Source: CAZGUX01 sp046160045 (GTDB lineage: Bacteria > Acidobacteriota > Terriglobia > Bryobacterales > Bryobacteraceae). From it: DNA of 5,124 nucleotides. The stretch covers positions 1 to 5,124 of the forward strand of contig JBJXGR010000381.1 of the NCBI GenBank assembly GCA_046160045.1, given 5' to 3'. This document shows, piece by piece, positions 1 to 4,836 of the stretch (position 1 is its first letter; the number at the start of each line of letters is the position of its first letter). The notes under the pieces were generated by a model. It saw only the letters and a list, made by a program, of their open reading frames with translations. It searched no databases and had not been told where the DNA came from. A program made the position numbers and the translations under genes.

Positions 1-1
1 G

Positions 2-193
2 CTGCGCCGGACCTGCGGGAGCACGATCTTTGCTTCGGTGATCGCCACGGATCCGGCGATCGCACGCGTCGAATGGGATCCCGGACCCGCCCTGTCGTCG
101 ACCGTGCACACGAGCGAGGGGCCCGAGCGCTGGAGAATTCGTCGCGAGGAGAGCGATTCCGCGCCCGCCGGCTTCGACTACTCTCTGGAGTAG
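2..193 (+). CDS. C-terminal end of an unidentified protein (5' end outside window)
   Basis: An open frame enters from the left edge and runs 63 codons to a TAG at 191-193. It has no start in the window. The composition is very GC-rich and the peptide looks like a real, non-repetitive protein end: an alternating hydrophobic strand (TIFASVIATDP) is followed by VEWDPGPALSSTV, then W-R-I-R-R-E and an acidic tail ending in YSLE. Such beta-rich ends occur in carbohydrate-active enzymes, for example the C-terminal beta-sandwich of heparinase II/III-like proteins found in exopolysaccharide clusters. That is only a guess from texture and context; no catalytic motif is visible. The other two forward frames read as arginine-rich low-complexity peptide, which supports this frame. 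The gene points towards the hairpin region and is not part of the operon at 1406. Confidence 0.55.
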   Translation: MRRTCGSTIFASVIATDPAIARVEWDPGPALSSTVHTSEGPERWRIRREESDSAPAGFDYSLE

Positions 194-253
194 CCTATGG
201 CTCCCCTCGGGTTTGGCCTTTTCTCGCGTGGCGCCGGTCTCCGACCCATAGGC
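193..253. repeat. 8-bp inverted repeat with 45-nt spacer after a stop codon
   Basis: GCCTATGG at 193-200 is perfectly complementary to CCATAGGC at 246-253. The left arm starts on the last base of the TAG that ends the partial gene. As RNA it could form a stem under a large loop, which itself contains GGCGCC. It is not followed by a T-run, so an intrinsic terminator is not supported. It may instead be the footprint of a small insertion or a chance repeat. Confidence 0.35.
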
Positions 254-554
254 ACTAACTTAAGAACATGCGGGCCGATTTGTGGCGCAGACACTCGTGT
301 CTGGAGCGTCGAGACTCGTCTCGACGCTTTGCCGGGCGCAGCCCGGCCTTGACTCGATTCGGTTTGGAGAGCCTGATCCGGGCGCTGCCGGAACGCAACC
401 CCACGGCTCACGCCGTGGGCTCGGTTTGGCCGGGGTTCACGAAGGGAGTTCCTCCCCGTGCAGCACGCTCGGTCTTCCGAATCTCGCTGGAATCTCGGAG
501 CCGTGACCGGAAGGGAGCGGCGTTCGGCTGTTTATCACGGCAACCGACCAATTC
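194..554. other. Gene-free interval with palindromic repeats
   Basis: About 360 bases separate the stop of the left partial gene from the stop of the minus-strand methyltransferase, so the flanking genes converge here. Open frames exist in several phases, but their peptides are arginine/serine-rich and show no family motif, as expected from GC-rich non-coding DNA. The interval holds an 8-bp inverted repeat beginning at the last base of the upstream stop codon, four perfect hairpins, and two copies of TCGGTTTGG (359-367 and 421-429), with a near copy at 207-216. No hairpin followed by a T-run, in either direction, looks like a classical intrinsic terminator. I see nothing clear in 430-554 apart from a weakly palindromic stretch around 500-521. 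Confidence 0.6.
288..419. repeat. Train of four perfect short hairpins (REP-like)
   Basis: Four perfect stem-loops can be read directly. The first is CAGACA at 288-293 with TGTCTG at 298-303. The second is a 10-bp stem, AGCGTCGAGA at 305-314 with its complement at 319-328. The third is GCCGGGC at 331-337 with its complement at 341-347, loop GCA. The fourth is CCCACGGC at 400-407 with its complement at 412-419, loop TCAC. The first two share the loop CTCG and the core GAnACTCGTnTC. The first three are nearly back to back, separated by one and two bases. This organisation is typical of dispersed palindromic extragenic elements rather than of a coding gene or a single terminator. Family membership and copy number cannot be judged from this window. 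Confidence 0.65.
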
Positions 555-1292
555 TCAAGAGTCCTTGTATCCGGTGGCGATCAATCCTGCCGACACTTCG
601 ATTTGGCAATGCTTCGCCCGTCCAATGCCCACGTCTAGCATGAACGTGAACTTCAGCAGAGCCTCGCGTGCTTTCCAGAGGCCATACCGGATGGTGGTCG
701 GCACGTCGTATGGAACCGGACCCTCCGGATACACCTCCACCCGAGAGAAGCCTGCGATCTCCAATGTTTCGCGCAGGCTTCCGGACGTGTACAAATGATC
801 GTGTGTCAAGTCATCAAATGTGTGGTAGCCGGCCCATGGGGACATCCCGTTCGGGACTGATACGAGAACCTTTCCGCCGGGCGAGACCGCATCGAAGATG
901 TGGCGAACCAGCAACAGGGATTGCTCCGGTGTGAAGTGTTCGATCACGTGATGACAGCTGATGAGGTCGAAACGATTCGGATGGCCCGTCAGATACTCGA
1001 AGGCATCCGCAACTTCAGCATTCGGAGTGACGTGTTGGCGGCAGAGCGCGACGGCATCGGCGTCCGTATCGACGCCCCGAATATGGGCAAAGCCCTCCGC
1101 TTGAAGAAAGCGCAGAAAGAACCCGCCGCTGCAGCCGACATCCAGGACGTGGATCTCCCGATTCGGCGGCAGGAGCTTGCGGTAATGAAAGGCAGCCTTC
1201 CTCCGGCGCCGTTCGTATTCCGCGGGGCTGAAAACGTACTGTTCGTGCCAGTGCTTCTGGCTGAGGCGGCGTACTAGGTCGTTGCGGTCCAT
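555..1292 (-). CDS. Class I SAM-dependent methyltransferase
   Basis: This 245-residue protein has the full Rossmann-type core of the Methyltransf_11/23 (UbiG-like) group. SAM-binding motif I is VLDVGCSGGFFLRF, with D51 and G53, G56 and G57. The acidic end of strand beta-2 is GVDTD (73-77), with D75 positioned to bind the ribose. FDLISCHHVIEHF (108-120) is the motif with the conserved E-H pair, and SPGGKVLVSVPN (137-148) is the post-core strand. The N-terminus, with an E-Y-E-R-R-R-R run and HYRKLLPP, is a helical lead-in common in such enzymes from polysaccharide clusters. The ATG at 1290-1292 gives a normal length; the Shine-Dalgarno is weak. The likely job is methylation of a sugar or glycan intermediate in the cytoplasm, inferred from the divergent polysaccharide operon. 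The substrate is unknown. Confidence 0.9.
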   Translation of the reverse strand: MDRNDLVRRLSQKHWHEQYVFSPAEYERRRRKAAFHYRKLLPPNREIHVLDVGCSGGFFLRFLQAEGFAHIRGVDTDADAVALCRQHVTPNAEVADAFEYLTGHPNRFDLISCHHVIEHFTPEQSLLLVRHIFDAVSPGGKVLVSVPNGMSPWAGYHTFDDLTHDHLYTSGSLRETLEIAGFSRVEVYPEGPVPYDVPTTIRYGLWKAREALLKFTFMLDVGIGRAKHCQIEVSAGLIATGYKDS

Positions 1293-1405
1293 GGCGGAAG
1301 GGTCGCTCGTTTGCCATCTTTCACGGTACTGGATTCTAGCATTGGCCTCAGATCTCCGCCTGCCGTGTTAGCGTAGGATTCTGTTGGTGTCTAGCGTCAT
1401 CCGGC
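1293..1405. promoter_or_regulatory. Divergent intergenic region between two methyltransferase genes
   Basis: These 113 bases lie between the oppositely oriented starts at 1292 (minus) and 1406 (plus), so they should carry promoters for both sides. The minus side has a fair extended -10 (separate entry). For the plus side the best I find is TTGCCA at 1311-1316, 17 bases before a poor -10 TTCTAG at 1334-1339, or an isolated TAGGAT at 1374-1379 without a matching -35. No Shine-Dalgarno precedes 1406. No clear operator palindrome is seen. Confidence 0.4.
1333..1341 (-). promoter_or_regulatory. Possible extended -10 for the minus-strand methyltransferase
   Basis: Read on the minus strand this is TGCTAGAAT: a TG one base before TAGAAT, which matches the sigma70 -10 hexamer TATAAT at five of six positions. 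There is no recognisable -35 at 16-18 bases upstream, which an extended -10 can tolerate. Transcription would begin near 1326 and give a leader of roughly 33 bases before the ATG at 1292. Host promoter preferences are unknown, so this is tentative. Confidence 0.3.
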
Positions 1406-2176
1406 ATGAGAACAGTACACCGCACTTTCGGCCCCCAGCCATCACTGCGTGAGTGTTGGACGTACTTCGCCCAGCGTGCGGATCAGCTCACTGGAGAGCA
1501 CCGAGAGTACCTTTTGCGCCATTGTGGGCGCTTGGCCTGGATTTCCCACCGTGCGCTGCAACTTACTCGACAAGGTGACCGCATCTTGGAGGCTGGCTGC
1601 GCGTGGGCCGATGTGGCCCGCTTTCTCGGCCAATGCGGCCGTGCGGTTGTGGGACTCGACGACTTGTACTGTCCGGAACGGATCGAAGGATTCGCCTTTG
1701 TCCGCAGCAACCTGGAAAGGGCACCCCTTCCCTTCCGGGACGCCTCATTCCCATGCGTAATCTTTACTGAGGTGTTGGAGCACTTCGCGACGTCACCTGT
1801 TCCTGCGTTGATAGAACTGCGCCGCGTTACGACGCCGGGTGGGGTAATTCTTGTATCCACCCCTAACCAGATGAGCATCGGGCACGTTACACGCCTACTT
1901 GCGAATAGATCGAACCTCTTTCAGCCTCTGGAGAGTAAACTATCCAGTGACTGGGCTCTCAATCGCTTTCACAATCACATTTACACCAGGCACGAGCTTC
2001 AGCTGTTGTTCTGCGACCACTTAGGCCTCAAAGCACGCCGTCTGCGATTCACCAACTTCCTGCCCGGCTGCGGGCCAGAGCATCTCCTTCGTGACATCCT
2101 TCGGTTCGGATGCGGTCTGCCCTTGCCGCTCCTGCGAACCTATCTATATGGCGAGTTTCAGCCGAGAACGGAATGA
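1406..2176 (+). CDS. SAM-dependent methyltransferase, first gene of the polysaccharide operon
   Basis: The 256-residue product is a second class I methyltransferase, distinct from its divergent neighbour. Motif I is RILEAGCAWADVARFL (59-74). The acidic beta-2 end is VGLDD (82-86), the E-H motif is VIFTEVLEHF (118-127), and TTPGGVILVSTPN (142-154) is the typical strand after it. The region PLPFRDASF (107-115) is the usual loop seen in Methyltransf_11 proteins. Motif I is degenerate: the usual second and third glycines of GxGxG are cysteine-alanine-tryptophan-alanine here, which may change cofactor binding. The C-terminal third (about 160-256) carries the N-R-F-H-N-H-I-Y-T segment and is probably substrate-specific. 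The ATG at 1406 fits the family length, although no Shine-Dalgarno is evident. Its stop overlaps the next start by four bases, tying it to glycan polymerisation. The sugar or lipid acceptor is unknown. Confidence 0.88.
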   Translation: MRTVHRTFGPQPSLRECWTYFAQRADQLTGEHREYLLRHCGRLAWISHRALQLTRQGDRILEAGCAWADVARFLGQCGRAVVGLDDLYCPERIEGFAFVRSNLERAPLPFRDASFPCVIFTEVLEHFATSPVPALIELRRVTTPGGVILVSTPNQMSIGHVTRLLANRSNLFQPLESKLSSDWALNRFHNHIYTRHELQLLFCDHLGLKARRLRFTNFLPGCGPEHLLRDILRFGCGLPLPLLRTYLYGEFQPRTE

Positions 2177-3579
2177 TGGCCACTGCAGCTGCTGGCACGT
2201 TTGATCGCTCGTGGAAGGCGCCCACCGGTAGCCGTTGGCAGCGCCAAGTACAAACGCTTCTTTACGCATTCGTCCTCGCACTCCCATTTACTGCCGCTTC
2301 CGTCTGGAACTTCAGCCAGTGGGGATTCGGCATTCAGCCCAGTTACGCAGCTGCGACACTTTTGATCGGCCTCGTGAGTTGGAAGGCTCTCGCCGGTGAA
2401 GCGATGATCGGCCTAGACTCTGCGGCCAGATTGTTGGGCTGTTACACCCTCTTGACGGTGCTCTCAATAGGCCAGTCAGCGTTCATGCCGCCCGACTACG
2501 TCCATTTGGCCTCAAAGAGTCCAGGTGTATTCTCGGCGACACAAAGTGTCTATATTGTTATCAACTTTGCTGTGTTCGTCGTCGCTCGGATGATGTTCCG
2601 AGACGCCCTTGTCCTGACGCGTGCAATCCGAATTCATTTTGCTGCCGGAGCCTTTTGCGCTACCTGGGGAATTTATCAGCTGGTTTGTCACTTCACGGGA
2701 ATTCCATACTGGCCTGTGTTTAACAATAATATTGGATGGAGCCAGCAGTACTTCCAGACCATACTGGGCGCGCAGAGGATCAGCTCAACAGCGCCAGAAC
2801 CTTCAATGCTCGCATTGTATCTATTAACTGTAGTACCAATTGTATTCAACTTAACGATAAACAACGTATTCCTATTCGCTCGCCACGTTCAGTGGGCAGT
2901 CCTTGCGATTACTTTCTCTGTGCTAATAATGACGACAGCATTCTCCGCATTCCTTGGCGTGGCAGTAATGCTGACCCTTATATCAATGTTGGCGAGGCGA
3001 CGTGAGTTGTTAATTGGTGGCGTGATCGCTGGTCTTCTCGTCTGGGGTAGTGGTGAGGTCTTTACCGCCTTCTCCAAGACCTCGGTAGGCCTGACGGAGA
3101 TCACTGCCGGCCGTGTTCTCGATGCGCGTAGTGCACGTGACACCTCGTTTTCGATCCGATTCTCAACGCTTGTTACCTCTGCCGAGATTTTCTTGCATAA
3201 CCCTATCGTGGGCGTCGGCGAGGGCAACTACGCCTTCTACCACTACTTTTTCAGCAGCGAGGTAATTCAGCCGACGCCTAGGACATTTTCAATGACCGGT
3301 CGAATCCTAGCCGAGCACGGACTCCTGGGAGTGATTCTGTTCGGCGCATTCCTTGCACGGTTGCTTCGTCTTCCGGGGCGTCTTGGGCGCTGCGGAAGGG
3401 ATTTCGTGGCTTGCTACCACGCTGTTTGGGTTGCGGTCGTATCAGCGTTGGTCGTACTGCTGGTTTCCATGGCCGAGATGACGTATCTTCACTTCTGGTT
3501 TCTGTGTGGTGTTTTGTCCGCGATGCAGAACTCTGCTCAAACATCGGTCGGCGTAAGTTCTGGCAGGACTTCACATTAA
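2173..3579 (+). CDS. O-antigen polymerase/ligase-like integral membrane protein (Wzy/WaaL type)
   Basis: The product is about 468 residues, very hydrophobic, with roughly ten to twelve predicted membrane segments. Likely ones are near 27-45, 59-76, 85-101, 126-141, 153-173, 211-229, 240-274 (two), 279-296, 382-399, 415-434 and 436-451. Two family signatures of the Wzy_C/O-antigen ligase superfamily are visible. One is RISSTAPEPSMLALYL at about 202-217, the R..S....EPS segment entering a helix. The other is the periplasmic loop (about 295-380) with FSIRFSTLVTSAEIFLHNP then GVGEGNY (347-353), matching the usual R...w..al.....P..GvG.g.Y. It would polymerise or ligate undecaprenyl-linked glycan on the periplasmic side. 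I place the start at 2173, within an ATGA overlap with the methyltransferase stop; an in-frame ATG at 2110 would add 21 non-hydrophobic residues and a 67-base overlap. The neighbouring ATG at 2176 is also possible. The middle of the gene is unusually AT-rich. Confidence 0.85.
   Translation: MMATAAAGTFDRSWKAPTGSRWQRQVQTLLYAFVLALPFTAASVWNFSQWGFGIQPSYAAATLLIGLVSWKALAGEAMIGLDSAARLLGCYTLLTVLSIGQSAFMPPDYVHLASKSPGVFSATQSVYIVINFAVFVVARMMFRDALVLTRAIRIHFAAGAFCATWGIYQLVCHFTGIPYWPVFNNNIGWSQQYFQTILGAQRISSTAPEPSMLALYLLTVVPIVFNLTINNVFLFARHVQWAVLAITFSVLIMTTAFSAFLGVAVMLTLISMLARRRELLIGGVIAGLLVWGSGEVFTAFSKTSVGLTEITAGRVLDARSARDTSFSIRFSTLVTSAEIFLHNPIVGVGEGNYAFYHYFFSSEVIQPTPRTFSMTGRILAEHGLLGVILFGAFLARLLRLPGRLGRCGRDFVACYHAVWVAVVSALVVLLVSMAEMTYLHFWFLCGVLSAMQNSAQTSVGVSSGRTSH
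3565..3568 (+). promoter_or_regulatory. Shine-Dalgarno AGGA for the GT4 glycosyltransferase
   Basis: AGGA inside GGCAGGA lies ten bases before the ATG at 3579, within the last codons of the polymerase gene. It is the clearest ribosome-binding site in the operon. It supports the start at 3579, which overlaps the TAA stop by one base, over the in-frame upstream ATG at 3411. Confidence 0.55.
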
Positions 3580-4601
3580 TGACTGTCGGGATCAATTGCA
3601 GATTTGAGGGTATTGCGAACGCTACCGGTGTTCAGCGATACGCGCGGATGCTGGTGCATCTGCTGGCTTCCTGCGGTGGTGACATGCGTTGTGTGGCGCT
3701 TTTTCAAAAAGTCTTTCGCGGCTATCTTCCAGGGATCTTGTGGGAACACTTTCGCCTGGAAGCTGCCGCAAATGCCCGAAGCGTAGACTTGGTACACCAC
3801 CCAGGCAATACTGCGCCTGCGTTTGCAACGGTTCCTTTTGTCCTCACGATTCACGACGTGTCGGTTATGCGCCATTCGGGTTGGTATAGTTCAGCGTTCG
3901 CGATGTACTATCGGCTACTGCTTCCCGTCGTTGCTCGACGTGCACGTCGAATTCTAACGGTGTCCGAATTCTCCCGCCGCGAGATCGTCGAAACGCTGCA
4001 CGTACCAGAGTCGAGGATCGATGTAGTCGGAAACGCAGTCACTGCCCCTGCTGAAGTGGTTTTGCCGAAGCGATCTCGTCCTTACCTGCTGGCGGTCGGT
4101 TCGATCAGCCCCCGGAAGAATCTAGTTGGACTGCTGCAGGCATTTCCTGAGGTGCGCCGGAGAACGGGAGTCGATTTGGTCGTCGTTGGCTCAACGGACC
4201 GGTTCTACGCCAAGGCGAGGCTACCCGCAGTGGAGGGCGTCTTTTTCGTCGGGCGCGTTCCAGACGCGGAGTTGTACGGCTTTTATCGGTCTGCGGCAGC
4301 CTTCGTGTTCCCATCTTTCTACGAAGGGTTCGGAATACCGCTGCTTGAGGCTTTCCATTGCGGAGCACCGGTGGCTTGTTCTGGAACTACCGGGCTGAAG
4401 GAGATAGCCGGTGATGCAACGGCGACTTTTGACCCCTCGAAGTCGGACGAGATCTCGGCGGTGGTTGTCCGAATTATCGAGGACTCGGCTTTCGCTGATA
4501 TGCTGCGCAAACGAGGTATTGAGAGGCTGAAAGTCTATTCGGCCCAGAGCTTCCTTGATGCGCATCTTAGATCGTATCAGTCGGCCATGGGGTCAGGATG
4601 A
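3579..4601 (+). CDS. GT4-family glycosyltransferase (GT-B fold)
   Basis: The 340-residue product is a retaining-type GT-B enzyme of CAZy family GT4. The N-terminal domain opens with MTVGINCRFEG and the acceptor-side loop TGVQRYAR (16-23). It continues with VLTIHDVS (88-95), whose H-D pair is typical, and TVSEFSRREI (127-136). The C-terminal nucleotide-sugar domain has LLAVGSISPRKNL (170-182), whose R179-K180 contact donor phosphates in relatives, and VVVGS (200-204). FVGRVPDAELYGFYRSA (222-238) follows, and then the EX7E signature in YEGFGIPLLEA, with E249 and E257. All expected catalytic elements are present, and the length is normal or slightly short for the family. It likely transfers a hexose such as mannose, glucose or rhamnose from an NDP donor to a lipid-linked oligosaccharide at the cytoplasmic membrane face; donor and acceptor are inferred. 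It is coupled to the polymerase by TAATG and to the next frame by ATGA. Confidence 0.92.
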   Translation: MTVGINCRFEGIANATGVQRYARMLVHLLASCGGDMRCVALFQKVFRGYLPGILWEHFRLEAAANARSVDLVHHPGNTAPAFATVPFVLTIHDVSVMRHSGWYSSAFAMYYRLLLPVVARRARRILTVSEFSRREIVETLHVPESRIDVVGNAVTAPAEVVLPKRSRPYLLAVGSISPRKNLVGLLQAFPEVRRRTGVDLVVVGSTDRFYAKARLPAVEGVFFVGRVPDAELYGFYRSAAAFVFPSFYEGFGIPLLEAFHCGAPVACSGTTGLKEIAGDATATFDPSKSDEISAVVVRIIEDSAFADMLRKRGIERLKVYSAQSFLDAHLRSYQSAMGSG

Positions 4602-4663
4602 TGATCCTACTAGCTAGTATGCCCAGATACCCCGACGGCTGGCCAGCGCGATGCCTAGCCTAG
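4598..4663 (+). pseudogene. 5' stub of a fourth operon gene, cut off after 21 codons
   Basis: An ATG at 4598 overlaps the glycosyltransferase TGA in an ATGA arrangement identical to the junction at 2173. The frame reads MMILLASMPRYPDGWPARC, then LA and TAG at 4661-4663. A short hydrophobic strand (MILLAS) followed by M-P-x-Y-P-D-G-W resembles the first beta strand and loop of many GT-B glycosyltransferases in such operons, but 21 residues cannot prove a family. A second in-frame ATG follows immediately at 4601. The stub ends about 35 bases before the inverted-repeat element at 4698, and no frame continues it. The likely reading is a gene whose body was lost in the rearrangement that left the element. 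A tiny genuine peptide or chance overlap is less likely but possible. Confidence 0.5.
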
Positions 4664-4697
4664 CGCAGTGAGTTCCCGATCAGGGAGGGCTGTCGAA

Positions 4698-4718
4698 CTA
4701 GCAGGCTGCTGAAAAAGG
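4698..4718 (+). repeat. Left terminal inverted repeat
   Basis: This 21-base arm runs CTAGCAGGCTGCTGAAAAAG plus a final G. It pairs with the arm at 4816-4836 with a single mismatch at its ninth base (C here, G in the other arm read inward). The flanking bases outside (A on the left, G on the right) are not complementary, so the repeat ends cleanly at CTAG. Confidence 0.85.
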
Positions 4719-4815
4719 GTTCTGGGCGGCCAAAAACAGCCCAATACGGCTTCCGGTCGAACGTGGAATCAATAGCTTACGAGGCTGCATAAGTGGGATT
4801 CAGGGTCTCCCAGGG

Positions 4816-4836
4816 CCTTTTTCAGCACCCTGCTAG
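4816..4836 (-). repeat. Right terminal inverted repeat
   Basis: Read inward on the minus strand this arm begins CTAGCAGGGTGCTGAAAAAG. It abuts the truncated minus-strand methyltransferase: the corrected frame of that gene meets its stop codon TAG inside the CTAG of this arm. Confidence 0.85.

Larger units (their letters stand above)
4698..4836. mobile_element. MITE-like or IS-remnant element with CTAG target
   Basis: This 139-bp non-coding segment is bounded by inverted repeats that match at 20 of 21 positions and begin CTAGCAGG on both sides. Similarity continues less perfectly inward, with TGGG and then G-CC shared after the A-run. If the palindromic CTAG at 4698-4701 and 4833-4836 is a 4-bp target duplication, the element proper is 4702-4832 (131 bp) with 17-bp ends starting CAGG. 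Four-base YTAR/CTAG targets are known for the IS5 group of the IS5 family. Ends with GCTGCTGAAAAA also resemble those of DDE-transposase insertion sequences, but I cannot assign a family. There is no transposase frame inside. It is either a miniature inverted-repeat element mobilised in trans or the two ends left after internal deletion of a full IS. Confidence 0.8.

Noticed and set aside
288..419. CRISPR array or rho-independent terminator
   Set aside because: The hairpins differ in sequence and spacing, so there is no direct-repeat/spacer pattern, and none is followed by a T-run.
268..798. Long plus-strand open frame (176 codons) across the hairpins and into the methyltransferase
   Set aside because: It runs through four palindromes and antisense to the last 81 codons of a convincing methyltransferase. 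The peptide is arginine/serine-rich with no motif.
900..1277. Plus-strand open frame of 125 codons
   Set aside because: Entirely antisense to the minus-strand methyltransferase, whose motifs are clear; this is a mirror frame in GC-rich coding DNA.
1483..1878. Minus-strand open frame of 131 codons
   Set aside because: Antisense to the operon methyltransferase, with a low-complexity arginine/serine-rich peptide and no recognisable domain.
2110..2172. Upstream ATG as start of the polymerase
   Set aside because: It would overlap the methyltransferase by 67 bases and add a non-conserved leader. The ATGA overlap at 2173 matches the other operon junctions.
3411..3578. Upstream ATG as start of the GT4 glycosyltransferase
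   Set aside because: It lies deep inside the polymerase gene. The ATG at 3579 has a Shine-Dalgarno and gives a standard GT4 N-terminus (MTVGINCRFEG).
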